The notes under the pieces: model-generated
The model's database searches: none
What the model saw: only the letters and a program-made list of their open reading frames with translations
Told to the model about the DNA's origin: nothing
Part shown: piece by piece, positions 27,366-36,660 of the stretch
Layout of the letters: the number at the start of each line of letters is the position of its first letter
Position numbering within the stretch: position 1 is the stretch's first letter
Program-made: the position numbers and the translations under genes
Assembly (NCBI RefSeq): GCF_001482385.1
Contig: NZ_CP013611.1
Location: forward strand, 62,001 to 126,000
Reading direction: 5' to 3'
From: Pseudoalteromonas rubra
GTDB taxonomy: Bacteria; Pseudomonadota; Gammaproteobacteria; Enterobacterales; Alteromonadaceae
DNA: 64,000 nt

Positions 27366-28342
27366 TCGGGCGTGGTCTTAGCCAGCGGTTTGACTTTTAA
27401 CCAGATCTCCAACGCAATCATGCGTTTTGAAGGGTCTTTGTCATGGTTGTTGTCAACCGGTCGATCGTAATGCTCAATGAGTGGGGCGTCGTCCGGCTCA
27501 AACCCGCTGTTCGGTAACCAGGCTGCGTAGAGGGCCAGCTGAAAAGGCAGCAGGTTACTCACTAAGTCATGGTAGCGAAAAACCGCATACTGACCCGCAG
27601 CTAACGTACTTAGTCTGAAAGGGCTTTTGACTTTGTCTTTTAATCCCGCGGGGATCACCAGTGCACCGTCATATCTGGCTTTATCCAGCGGGGTAAAGAG
27701 GGGGTTGTCATGACCAAATCCGAGTTTAGTGATGCTGTGTGAGTCCAGGCCATGCACCTGGGCCCACTGATTTAGTTGCTCCCAGCATTGCCAGATCCCG
27801 TCAAGGTGATAGCCTTGCGGTGCTCTGAGTGCACACAAGTCCATCTCATTAATCTTCATAATCCGGCTGGCCTTGGGTGTTATGTCAGGTTGCTTGGCAG
27901 ACACCTTTTCGGCTTGCAGTCGCATCAGTAATTCAATGTTCATCTTTTGTACTTCAAGGCGCTCTGCCAATTGCTTTTTCAGCCGCTCTGTTTTTCTGAC
28001 GCTGATTGGCGTAATGCAATAGTGTTCTTTAAAAGAGCGCGTGAAGTTAGCGCTACTTGAATAGCCGCAGTCCAGCGCAATGTCAGTTACGCTTTTTTCG
28101 GGGTGAAAGAACAGTAAAGAAGCAGCGCGTTCCAGCCTTACCCGATTACTGTATTGGGTCAGGGATTCCCCCATCAGGGCAGAAAAAATGCGCTGTAAGT
28201 GGCACTTAGAAAAGTGGCTGAGCAACGCGGCTTTTTCAAGACTTATAGGCTGATCTGGGTGGCTGTGAATATAAGCAACCACAGGTTTCAGACGCTGATA
28301 ATATAAGTCCCGATGTTTTTCCTGCTGATCAGTTTTTTGCAC
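27362..28342 (-). CDS. AraC-family regulator with C-terminal GyrI-like effector domain
   Basis: The 326-residue protein has an N-terminal pair of helix-turn-helix motifs (about residues 15-115; the second includes DIALDCGYSSSANFTRSFKEHYC), a linker rich in Leu/Gln/Lys near 120-160, and a C-terminal domain of about 160 residues like GyrI/Rob/SoxS-associated small-molecule binding domains (short LxLE-free version). The start overlaps the end of the MATE gene by 14 bases, so it is co-transcribed with an efflux pump. It is likely to sense a substrate and control the pump; this is inference. The usual AraC order is reversed (DNA-binding domain first), as in the Rob and BmrR/GyrI group. Confidence 0.9.
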   Translation of the reverse strand: MQKTDQQEKHRDLYYQRLKPVVAYIHSHPDQPISLEKAALLSHFSKCHLQRIFSALMGESLTQYSNRVRLERAASLLFFHPEKSVTDIALDCGYSSSANFTRSFKEHYCITPISVRKTERLKKQLAERLEVQKMNIELLMRLQAEKVSAKQPDITPKASRIMKINEMDLCALRAPQGYHLDGIWQCWEQLNQWAQVHGLDSHSITKLGFGHDNPLFTPLDKARYDGALVIPAGLKDKVKSPFRLSTLAAGQYAVFRYHDLVSNLLPFQLALYAAWLPNSGFEPDDAPLIEHYDRPVDNNHDKDPSKRMIALEIWLKVKPLAKTTPD

Positions 28343-29708
28343 TGATAATCTCCAATTTGTTTGAGGTTGTTTTTTGGTAGTGAAACCAACACAGGCTACA
28401 GGTCGTCAGCGCGGTGATGACGTCGGCGCTGACTATCGCAATAAAGACCCCGTTCAGGTCAAACCACAATGGCAGTACAAAAAGCAACGGCGTAAACACA
28501 AATATGATCCTGAATGCACTATAAAAACTAGCCCGGAGAGGGTCGCCAATAGACTGATAGAAGCCGCTGGCAACCAGCATTAAGGCGACGAGTGGCAGTC
28601 CCCACAGTGCGGAGTGTATCATTTCCTGACCCTGATATATCAGTAATGGCTGGCTGGTAAACCAGGCCATGATATTTGGGGCAAACAAAACAAGCTGGAT
28701 TGTTACGAGTGTGGCATACAGCATCATTGAGATGAGCGCGATTTCAATTGACTTACGCACTCGTTCGGTGTTTTGTGCTGCAAGGTTGTAGGCACATAAG
28801 GTTTGAAAGGTGACTAGCATAGCAACCATGGGCAGAGTCGCAAAGGTGAGCACCCGACTTAGCATACCGTAAGTGATCACCCAGGTTTCTCCGGCGGTTT
28901 GCATGAGCTGAAAATTCATGATGGCCGTTTGCCAGCCCAGGCAGAGATGCGTGATCAGTACAGGTGTCCCTGTCAACACAATAGGTAACCAGGCCTTATG
29001 ATCAACTGCAAAATCAATGGGGGTAAATCTGCCTGGTTCTAGTAGCAGGTATAAAGCCAATAGCAAGGCGATAGCCTGCGATATCACCGTGGCGACAGCC
29101 GCGCCGGTAACACCCCACTCAAATACAGCAATAAACGCGTAATCCAGCACAATATTGAGCCCGGAGGCCGTTAACATTATCAGCATGAGCTTATGCGGTT
29201 GGCCTTCTGCACGAAAAATGTCTCCCAGTACAGGCAATATTATCGCAACAAAACTGCATAGCATAATGGGGTGAAGGTAGGCGTAAGCGTCGGCTTTGAA
29301 TACCGGGTCGACGCTGAGCCAATTTAGTATCTCAAGAGGGTATAGCCAGCCTAATATCAGGAGAGTTACGCTCAGTAGCATGGCCATTTGTAAGGTGTGA
29401 CCAATTATGAGCCCGGCTTTGGCTCTTTGTTTGGCGCCTAGCAGCCGGGTAACCATGGTTGCCATGCCGGCAGAGAGCATCGCGGCCAGCGCGGCGATCC
29501 CCATTTGCACAGGGAACACCATGGCAACCGCGCCCAGTGCCTGTTCGCCAACAAAATGGCTGATGAACAGGCCATCAATCAGGTTGTACAGGCCGATGAC
29601 CAGCATACCGATACATATTGGAAAAAAATGTTTCAAAAACAAGATGGCGACCGGCTCGGTCGCGAGGTGCTCTGAACCACTGGACGAGCGATTTGGATCA
29701 ACAGACAT
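28329..29708 (-). CDS. MATE-family multidrug/toxin efflux transporter
   Basis: The 459-residue membrane protein has 12 predicted helices in two related halves; the family motif of helix 1 (PICIGMLVIGLYNLIDGLF) is near residues 31-48, and the corresponding second-half motif starts near 240. MATE pumps export cationic drugs in exchange for Na+ or H+. It overlaps an AraC/GyrI-type regulator downstream, forming a two-gene operon. A weak ribosome site precedes the ATG. Confidence 0.94.
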   Translation of the reverse strand: MSVDPNRSSSGSEHLATEPVAILFLKHFFPICIGMLVIGLYNLIDGLFISHFVGEQALGAVAMVFPVQMGIAALAAMLSAGMATMVTRLLGAKQRAKAGLIIGHTLQMAMLLSVTLLILGWLYPLEILNWLSVDPVFKADAYAYLHPIMLCSFVAIILPVLGDIFRAEGQPHKLMLIMLTASGLNIVLDYAFIAVFEWGVTGAAVATVISQAIALLLALYLLLEPGRFTPIDFAVDHKAWLPIVLTGTPVLITHLCLGWQTAIMNFQLMQTAGETWVITYGMLSRVLTFATLPMVAMLVTFQTLCAYNLAAQNTERVRKSIEIALISMMLYATLVTIQLVLFAPNIMAWFTSQPLLIYQGQEMIHSALWGLPLVALMLVASGFYQSIGDPLRASFYSAFRIIFVFTPLLFVLPLWFDLNGVFIAIVSADVITALTTCSLCWFHYQKTTSNKLEIISAKN

Positions 29709-29807
29709 CCATCATTACCAGATATTGAATTAATGTCTGGCTAGTCTATTGCGCTCATTCTATGAAAAATATTCAAATCTTGCGCACTTGAGCAAAGTAA
29801 GTATCAG

Positions 29808-30710
29808 TTAATAACACTCTGAACTGCCCATTTCGATGATGCGATCGGTCTCACCACTGTTTTTAAACAGATAAAGGCCTTTATTGAGGTCATTCAGGAC
29901 GCCACGCCAGTTGGGCTTGGCTTTACTGAGTGCAAAATACAGATTATTGTACCTCAAAGCAGGCTCCACATTTTCCAGCCCCCTTAATAAGGTAACCTTT
30001 TCAGATTTAGCCAAATCTGAATAACTTACGGTAAAGCGCAGCACTTTGGGATCGCCAATAATCAGGTCAACACGTTTGCCTATCAGCAGCTTAACCAGTT
30101 GTAAATCATCGACGGCTTCGACAATGATGAATTCATTGTTGTCCATCATGGCGTCAAACTCGGGGGTGTTCTGATAGCCCCGCACCACACCTATGGTAGC
30201 GCCTTTGAGTGCATTGAGGTTGCCCTCAAAGTTGTCTGACTCTCCGCGGCGTTTTAGCAGGGTAATTTCACCGCCCGGGTATGCATTAGACAGTGCCAGT
30301 AATTCACGGCGTGCTTTACCGGGGTAGTTATCAGAGGGGGAGGCATCTTCGATAAAGTACTCAGGAAAGAGAACGTCTGCCCGGCCGGACTCAACGGCTT
30401 TGACAGCACGGGCCCAGGGCAGGAATTCGACATAAACAGGGTAGCCTTGATCCGCCAGCAAGGAGATTGTAAATTGAAACACCCAACCTTTATTGCACAA
30501 CTGGTCGCCAATATAGGGAGGCCAATCCAGTGTTACCAGATGCAATAACGGCTTATCACCGCTTTTATTGTACAGGTACCCATTTTTATATTGCTCACCC
30601 TGAACCATCAGGTACGTGCCTTGTTTAAAGTAGCCGACATTCAGGCTCGCAAAGGCAGTCACAGAGACGCTGCACAATAACAGCAACAATAGCCGGGTGA
30701 GTATTTTCAT
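29808..30710 (-). CDS. Periplasmic solute-binding protein, family 3
   Basis: ATG 30710 is chosen over the GTG at 30731 because a GGAAACAGG site precedes it and it gives a clean signal peptide (residues 1-21, cut near AFA-S). The 300-residue product is a type-II periplasmic binding protein of the HisJ/ArtJ group: it shows LDWPPYI, a predicted ligand pocket (YVEFLPWARAVKAVESGRADVLFP) and GVVRGYQNTPEFD. No ABC permease or ATPase is adjacent, so it may act as an orphan sensor or with distant components. Ligand unknown. Confidence 0.85.
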   Translation of the reverse strand: MKILTRLLLLLLCSVSVTAFASLNVGYFKQGTYLMVQGEQYKNGYLYNKSGDKPLLHLVTLDWPPYIGDQLCNKGWVFQFTISLLADQGYPVYVEFLPWARAVKAVESGRADVLFPEYFIEDASPSDNYPGKARRELLALSNAYPGGEITLLKRRGESDNFEGNLNALKGATIGVVRGYQNTPEFDAMMDNNEFIIVEAVDDLQLVKLLIGKRVDLIIGDPKVLRFTVSYSDLAKSEKVTLLRGLENVEPALRYNNLYFALSKAKPNWRGVLNDLNKGLYLFKNSGETDRIIEMGSSECY

Positions 30711-30837
30711 AACCTGTTTCCTGGTGCGCACAATTGAGATAAAAGCGTTTAGAAATAAAACGATGAGTCTGCTTTTAGGCTACATCGATTATTTATTAAG
30801 TCTAGACATTATCACGCTAAAGGGAAGGGAAGAAGAC

Positions 30838-30868
30838 AATAAGGCCAGCATTTAGCTGGCCTTATTAT
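30838..30868 (-). terminator. Terminator of cysK
   Basis: A perfect 12-bp stem AATAAGGCCAGC/GCTGGCCTTATT (30838-30849 and 30855-30866) with loop ATTTA lies 37 bases downstream of the cysK stop. On the minus strand a T-rich tail (TTATTGTCTTCTT) follows; it is also a possible terminator for nothing on the plus strand. Confidence 0.85.
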
Positions 30869-30902
30869 AGACAATTAGTCTAACGAGCGTGAGGGATTCG
30901 GA

Positions 30903-31871
30903 TTACTGAACCAACTCCTGATCGGTGAACTCATCAGCAAACAATGGGCTCGACAAGTAACGCTCTGTTGCACTTGGTAGAATAACGACGATGTTCTTGT
31001 CTGCATTTTCAGGCTTCTCTGCCAGACGCTTAGCAGCAACCACAGCAGCACCAGAAGAAATACCGACTAAGATACCTTCGTCTTTCATTAGCTGGTGTGC
31101 CATTGCAATTGCATCTTCGTTTGATACTTGCTCTGTGCCATCAAGCAGCTCAAGATCCAGGTTGCCAGGAATGAAACCTGCGCCGATGCCCTGAATTTTG
31201 TGCGGGCCAGGCTTCAACTCTTCACCAGCCAGAGCTTGAGAAATAACGGCTGAATCAACCGGCTCTACCGCAATTGATTTAACGTCTAGGCCTTTTTCTT
31301 TCTTCAGAAAGCGAGTTACACCAGAAATTGTGCCACCTGTACCAACACCGGCTACGAAGTAATCGATTGCACCGTCCATCGCTTCGAAAATTTCAGGACC
31401 TGTGGTCTCTTCATGGATTTTCGGGTTAGCCGGGTTCTCGAACTGTTGTAGCAGTACGTATTTTTCGGGGTCGCCAGCCAGGATTTCATTGGCTTTCTCG
31501 ATGGCGCCTTTCATACCTTTGGCACCTTCAGTTAGCACCAGGTTTGCACCTAGTGCTTTTAGTAGTTTACGGCGCTCAAGACTCATGGTGTTTGGCATGG
31601 TCAGGGTTAGCTTGTAACCACGGGATGCTGCAACGAAAGCCAGTGCAATACCTGTGTTGCCAGAAGTAGGCTCAATCAGCTCTTTGCCTTCGCTTAGCAA
31701 ACCGGCTTTCTCGGCTTCCCAAATCATAGAGGCACCGATGCGGCACTTTACGCTGAAACTCGGGTTACGAGATTCAATTTTGGCAAAGACATTGCCACCA
31801 GTTACGCGGTTAAGTTTAACAATCGGGGTGTTGCCAATTGCCAGGCTGTTATCTGCAAAAACGTTCGACAT
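30903..31871 (-). CDS. cysK: Cysteine synthase A
   Basis: The 322-residue PLP enzyme joins sulfide to O-acetylserine. The PLP lysine Lys42 sits in NPSFSVKCR, the substrate/phosphate loop TSGNTG is near residues 69-74, and the asparagine-serine and GTGGT loops near 175-185 are intact. Length matches E. coli CysK (323). GAAGGG precedes the ATG. It is monocistronic, with a strong terminator. Confidence 0.97.
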   Translation of the reverse strand: MSNVFADNSLAIGNTPIVKLNRVTGGNVFAKIESRNPSFSVKCRIGASMIWEAEKAGLLSEGKELIEPTSGNTGIALAFVAASRGYKLTLTMPNTMSLERRKLLKALGANLVLTEGAKGMKGAIEKANEILAGDPEKYVLLQQFENPANPKIHEETTGPEIFEAMDGAIDYFVAGVGTGGTISGVTRFLKKEKGLDVKSIAVEPVDSAVISQALAGEELKPGPHKIQGIGAGFIPGNLDLELLDGTEQVSNEDAIAMAHQLMKDEGILVGISSGAAVVAAKRLAEKPENADKNIVVILPSATERYLSSPLFADEFTDQELVQ

Positions 31872-32073
31872 AATTTTCCCTTCAATGAGCTAAGGATATT
31901 TAATATTAGTCACACTTTACTGGGGATGGAGCAAAACAAAAGGAAAGAATGGCTATAAGATATATTAAAAAGGCTTATGCCCTGATGGAATAAAAAAATA
32001 AATATGTATAATAAAAGGTCAGTAAAGGCCCGGGCAGAATAGATGTGTCTGATCAGGCCTTTCCGTGTCAGGC

Positions 32074-34383
32074 TTACAGCAACCAGGCGTAACTAAACTT
32101 GGCAAAAAACGTCTTGTTGTCTTTGCTGATTTTACTCAAATCGTCATCCTGATATCCATTGTCAGAATATCCGGCAAAAAACACGGTCTGTGGATTCAGC
32201 TTATAAGCGTAAAGCAATTGGGTGCTCAGGCGTTTATAGTGACTGTCTACATCATCAATGTAGTTGGCCTGATTACGGCGAATATCCGTTTTAATGAAGG
32301 CCAGCCTCAGATAACTGTTAATGTTAAACTGATAGGTGAAGCGCACGTCGCTCAGGTTCGCTGTAAACACTTCCATACCTTCAGCGGTGAGCTTTTGATA
32401 CGTATGACGAAGTCGGATCTCAAAGTGCTGACCAAGGTAGAAGTCCAGCAAAGGGCGTATGTAACGCTCGTCCGCCATGCGATTATTGGCTAAATCAACG
32501 CGGTTACCTCTGCGTAAGGTGAGCCCACTGAATACGCCTGGTGCGGGTTTACTCTCCAGGTAAATCCATTGCGTGTTTTCGGTAAATAAATCCGTGTTGC
32601 CATCAATAGCCAGACTGGTTTCGTCATGGCGTAACCCGGTACGCTTACGATGGTCGAAACCAAAATCAATGATACTTTGCAATGGTCCGCTGATAGCAAT
32701 ATTACTCTGGACTTCTTTTTCCAATAATTCACCGTTTTCATTGTGGCTGATATCCCAGTCAGTATACCAGCGTGTGCGGTTCCACCAGGTGTTTTCGTCA
32801 CCATACCAACGGTATTCAAACCCAGTAACAAACTTATTGAAGTCTACTTGCGACAAGAACCCCATGTCGGCACGCAGGGCGGCATCATAGTTGCGATAGC
32901 TGGCAAAGGCTTTCCAATGCTTGCGGTTATGACGATAGTCCAGCATATAACCCAGGCCTTGATTATCATCTTCAAGCTGAGTGCGCAGTACGCTTTCGTC
33001 TATTTCACAGTCTTCCAGTGTTTCGTCATCACAAAGCTCTTTGACCATAGCCGGATCATAGTCTGTTTTTGACGTTAAGATCTGTGCTTTGAACGTATCG
33101 TTCGCAGTGGGCTCGTATTTACCGTCCAGGCTGAACAGCTGATTCTTGTAATCATTACTTTGCCGGGTTGTGGTTAATGCGCCTACAGAGAGTGTCTCGT
33201 CGGCATCATAGCGGTAGCGCAGTGCAGCATTTTCACTTTTTTGTTCTAATGAAACGACATTGGACCCCAGGTTCCCAGGCACCATCACATTGGTAAATTC
33301 ATCGTTAGTGACAAAAGCGGCATAGGTGTGGCCTTGCTTGCTACCGGTCAGTTTGGCACCGTAATCCGGCGCAGCAATGTTACGGGTGTGCAATAAATTG
33401 ATGTGTGTGGAAAAGTAGTCTGCATTGTCGAGGAAGAAGGCCCGTTTTTCCGGGAAGAACAAGCTAAAGCTGTTATTTACACTGAGTTGACCATTGTCGG
33501 CTTCTACTTGAGAAAAGTCCGGGTTGAGCGTCGCATTTAGTGTTGTGTCTGGGGTGATTGCCCATTTGACATCCAGCCCGGGTTCATAGTTGGTGTCGTT
33601 TTCCCAATCCGGGATTGTGCTGCCATCAATGTCTCTGGTTTGCTGGCGGCTGACGACCGTCGAGGGGATCACGGCAAGGTTGCTGCTTTGCTGCGCGCCA
33701 GAAAATCCGGTGTATGCTGGCATCTGGCAAACCCAGCATTGATTTTCATGGGCGATTTGCATGCTGGAAATGCGCAGCCTTTCGCTACGTGGGTAAAAGC
33801 GCAGAAACTCCATGGCCATGGTTTTGGTGTCCTGGCTGTTATCAAAATTGAGTACACGTAAGGGGATCTCTACTTCAACCACATACCCAGATTCATTGAT
33901 TTGTCCGGCAGAGTCCCAGATGCCATTCCAGGAATCGTCCTCGCTGCCACTGAGTACATTCTCTATCGAATCTTGTTGAACACCCAATGGGTTGATGAAA
34001 AATTGATAAGCACTGCGACCTGTGTTGAAGGAGTCTATTTTTATGCCGACCAGGTCATCGTTCCAGTTGCGGTCCCGGTCGCGGAAAAACGCTCTGATCT
34101 GGCTGGGGTCTGGATCTTTGGCATCAAATGCCAGAAATAACGACTGACCATTTTCGAACACCCGTACACTGGTGTGCACCGGGCTTGGCGTATTTTCATA
34201 AGGCCAGGTGACATTATCGATGGTAATTACTTTGGCCTGTTGCCATATAGTCTCGTCTAGTTTCCCGTCAATAGATACGCTGGCATTGAGATAAGGAATA
34301 GCAGGCTCTGCTGCACAGGTGGAGGCACTGAACCATAAAGAGGGAACAGCGAAGCACAGTGAACTTAAAACTTTATTTAACAT
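32074..34383 (-). CDS. DUF5916 outer-membrane protein with N-terminal CBM9-like domain
   Basis: The start is taken at ATG 34383, giving a clean signal peptide (residues 1-25, cut near CAA-EP); a GTG at 34404 would add 7 residues and neither has a strong ribosome site. The 769-residue protein has a carbohydrate-binding-module-9-like beta domain (about 28-220; KLDETIWQQA and NPLGVQQDS are typical), then a DUF5916 region ending in alternating beta strands and a terminal aromatic (SYAWLL), as in outer-membrane barrels. In relatives such proteins are linked to polysaccharide or TonB-type uptake, but here no such genes are adjacent. Function unknown. Confidence 0.85.
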   Translation of the reverse strand: MLNKVLSSLCFAVPSLWFSASTCAAEPAIPYLNASVSIDGKLDETIWQQAKVITIDNVTWPYENTPSPVHTSVRVFENGQSLFLAFDAKDPDPSQIRAFFRDRDRNWNDDLVGIKIDSFNTGRSAYQFFINPLGVQQDSIENVLSGSEDDSWNGIWDSAGQINESGYVVEVEIPLRVLNFDNSQDTKTMAMEFLRFYPRSERLRISSMQIAHENQCWVCQMPAYTGFSGAQQSSNLAVIPSTVVSRQQTRDIDGSTIPDWENDTNYEPGLDVKWAITPDTTLNATLNPDFSQVEADNGQLSVNNSFSLFFPEKRAFFLDNADYFSTHINLLHTRNIAAPDYGAKLTGSKQGHTYAAFVTNDEFTNVMVPGNLGSNVVSLEQKSENAALRYRYDADETLSVGALTTTRQSNDYKNQLFSLDGKYEPTANDTFKAQILTSKTDYDPAMVKELCDDETLEDCEIDESVLRTQLEDDNQGLGYMLDYRHNRKHWKAFASYRNYDAALRADMGFLSQVDFNKFVTGFEYRWYGDENTWWNRTRWYTDWDISHNENGELLEKEVQSNIAISGPLQSIIDFGFDHRKRTGLRHDETSLAIDGNTDLFTENTQWIYLESKPAPGVFSGLTLRRGNRVDLANNRMADERYIRPLLDFYLGQHFEIRLRHTYQKLTAEGMEVFTANLSDVRFTYQFNINSYLRLAFIKTDIRRNQANYIDDVDSHYKRLSTQLLYAYKLNPQTVFFAGYSDNGYQDDDLSKISKDNKTFFAKFSYAWLL

Positions 34384-34598
34384 TATTAAAGGGGTCGATA
34401 GCACAACTTTGATGGCACATTAAATAACAGAGATACGGTGTAAACAATTGTTTATCGTTTAATAGCGAACTAGCGGGGTTAAGTGGTATTTTATTTCTAT
34501 TTTGTGAACAGTCAGTCAACTCGTATCGCACAACTATGTACCTGCATTGTCATTCCATGGTAAAAAGGCGCATCTGTTTTTTTACTCGGGCGTGTTGT

Positions 34599-35765
34599 AT
34601 GTCTCTTATTTTGAAACTTGTCGCTGGTATTTTCGCCGGTGTTCTGGCGGGCTTTTATCTGCCTATGCTGATGGTCGAACTGCTTTACACTGTAAAAGTG
34701 ATTATTGGTCAGCTTATCTCCTTTACTATTCCGCTTATTATTTTGTTCTATATCGCATCAGGCATTGCCGGTTTGCCTAAGGCATCAGGGCATTTACTTG
34801 GGAAAACGGTTGGTTTTGCCTACGGCTCAACTGTGATTGCAGGTACTTTGGCGGTGGTGCTGGTCAGTATGGTTATGCCTATGTTTGATGGCAGTGTGGC
34901 CTATCAGGCCGCAGAAGCAACGAAAGTAGAGAGCCTTATCAAGCTTGAAGTCCCCCCTCTGATGGGCGTGATGACCGCACTGGCTACTGCTTTTGTGTTT
35001 GGTATTGGGATCAGCCAGCTTCACCTGACACAGCTGAAGCAGGTTGTGGATCAGGGGCGCGATGTCATTGATGCTTTACTTGCTAAAGTGATTATCCCGG
35101 CTTTGCCATTTTATATCGCCGGCGTGTTCGCTGAGATGGCGGTTGCGGGCACGGTAGCGGATACCCTGAGTACGTTTGGCGTGGTGTTGCTGGCTGCAGT
35201 TGCCATGCATTGGTTGTGGTTGGCATTTTTATATATCACCTCAGGCGTGTTGTTAAAACGCAACCCGGTGGAGTTGATTAGAAATATGCTGCCGGCTTAT
35301 TTTACCGCAATCGGTACTATGTCCAGCGCCGCGACGATCCCGGTTTCCCTGCGAGCCAGTAAATCCAATAAGGTGAAAGAGGAAGTCGCTAACTTCACTG
35401 TACCTTTATGTGCAACTATCCATCTGTCTGGATCTACAATTACCATTGTTACCTGTACTATGGCTGTGATGTTGCTTTCACCAACGATGGCTTTACCCTC
35501 GCTGGCTGAGATGCTGCCTTTCATCTTTATGCTGGGTATCGTTATGATTGCCGCACCAGGTGCGCCGGGCGGGGCGGTTATGTCTGCTCTGGGATTACTC
35601 AGTACCATGCTGGGCTTCGATGAAAGTGCGGTTGCGCTGATGATCGCTTTGTATCTGGCACAGGATAGTTTTGGTACCGCTTGTAACGTAACGGGTGATG
35701 GTGTGATTGCATTGTGGGTAGACCGTTTTTCGGAGCGGGATCTAAAATTACACGGCAATTCTTAG
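34599..35765 (+). CDS. Dicarboxylate/amino-acid:cation symporter (DAACS/SDF family)
   Basis: A start at ATG 34599 gives MSLILKLVAG, normal for the family; the frame up to 34536 has no family-like residues. The 388-residue protein has about eight helices and two re-entrant loops. Family motifs: the serine-rich loop GTMSSAATIPVSL near residues 247-259, GAPGG near 324, and the QDSFGTACNVTGDG helix near 350-363, which holds substrate and Na+ ligands. It takes up C4-dicarboxylates or acidic/neutral amino acids with Na+ or H+. It is shorter than GltP/DctA (about 430). Single gene. Confidence 0.92.
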   Translation: MSLILKLVAGIFAGVLAGFYLPMLMVELLYTVKVIIGQLISFTIPLIILFYIASGIAGLPKASGHLLGKTVGFAYGSTVIAGTLAVVLVSMVMPMFDGSVAYQAAEATKVESLIKLEVPPLMGVMTALATAFVFGIGISQLHLTQLKQVVDQGRDVIDALLAKVIIPALPFYIAGVFAEMAVAGTVADTLSTFGVVLLAAVAMHWLWLAFLYITSGVLLKRNPVELIRNMLPAYFTAIGTMSSAATIPVSLRASKSNKVKEEVANFTVPLCATIHLSGSTITIVTCTMAVMLLSPTMALPSLAEMLPFIFMLGIVMIAAPGAPGGAVMSALGLLSTMLGFDESAVALMIALYLAQDSFGTACNVTGDGVIALWVDRFSERDLKLHGNS

Positions 35766-35815
35766 TCTTACTGTCATACTAAAGGCTGTTTTTACCCTAA
35801 TTGGAAACTGGAATT

Positions 35816-35860
35816 GATTATGCTTTGCAATTTTCTGTGTTACTCTTGCAGAGCATAATC
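35816..35860 (+). repeat. 15-bp stem-loop upstream of uvrY
   Basis: Arms GATTATGCTTTGCAA (35816-35830) and TTGCAGAGCATAATC (35846-35860) pair over all 15 positions with one T-G wobble, leaving a 15-base loop. A second hairpin GCACAC/GTGTGC (35861-35877) follows immediately. No T tract follows, so it is not a clear terminator. It lies about 112 bases before uvrY and 50 bases after the symporter stop. Confidence 0.6.
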
Positions 35861-35971
35861 GCACACCATCTGTGTGCAATAATGGATGTATAATGCATTC
35901 ATTATCAGACGATTATATAAATGACATTTGGCAGTTATTGCCATTACCAAGGCTAGTGTGAGGGTGACCCG

Positions 35972-36622
35972 TTGATTAACGTACTTTTAGTTGATGATCA
36001 TGAACTTGTCAGAACCGGTATAAAGCGCATTCTGGATGACGTGCGCGGGTTTAAAGTGGTCGGAGAGGCTAAAACGGGTGAAGAGGCGGTCAGTTACTGT
36101 CGCCAAAGTGAACCTGATATCGTGTTAATGGATATGAATATGCCAGGTATCGGCGGTCTGGAAGCAACAAAGAAAATTTGTCGCTACTGCCCGGACGTTA
36201 AAGTGATTGTACTGACCGTGCATTGTGAAGATCCGTTTCCCAGCAAGGTCATGCAGATTGGTGCACATGGTTATTTAACCAAAAGTGCAGGCCCGGATGA
36301 GATGATCAATGCGATCCGAGCTGTCAATGCAGGCCAGCGTTATATCGCGCCCGAAATTGCTCAGCAAATCGCGCTGGCGCAATTCAGTGGCAAGGTAGAT
36401 GAAAATCCGTTCCAGTCTCTGTCTGATCGCGAACTTCAAATAATGCTGATGATCACCAAAGGTGAAAAAGCGCAGGACATTGCGGACAGGCTTAACCTAA
36501 GCTCTAAAACAGTGAATAGCTATCGCTATCGTATGTTCGAAAAGCTGAATGTCAGTGGCGATGTTGAGCTAACACACCTGGCCATTCGCCATAAAATGAT
36601 TGATATAGACAGCTCTCACTAA
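35972..36622 (+). CDS. uvrY: Response regulator UvrY (GacA/SirA family)
   Basis: The 216-residue protein matches E. coli UvrY well, including the start MINVLLVDDHELVR from a TTG codon with GAGGGTG upstream. The phospho-acceptor is Asp54 (VLMDMNMPG), the partner Lys is in LTKS near residue 104, and a LuxR-type helix-turn-helix runs from about 150 to 205 (SLSDRELQIML...TVNSYRYRMFEKL). With BarA it normally activates CsrB-type small RNA genes. It precedes uvrC by 39 bases, a very conserved pairing. Confidence 0.97.
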   Translation: MINVLLVDDHELVRTGIKRILDDVRGFKVVGEAKTGEEAVSYCRQSEPDIVLMDMNMPGIGGLEATKKICRYCPDVKVIVLTVHCEDPFPSKVMQIGAHGYLTKSAGPDEMINAIRAVNAGQRYIAPEIAQQIALAQFSGKVDENPFQSLSDRELQIMLMITKGEKAQDIADRLNLSSKTVNSYRYRMFEKLNVSGDVELTHLAIRHKMIDIDSSH

Positions 36623-36660
36623 GTGAGTCAGTTGTTCTAAGTAAGAGACAAGTCTCAACC

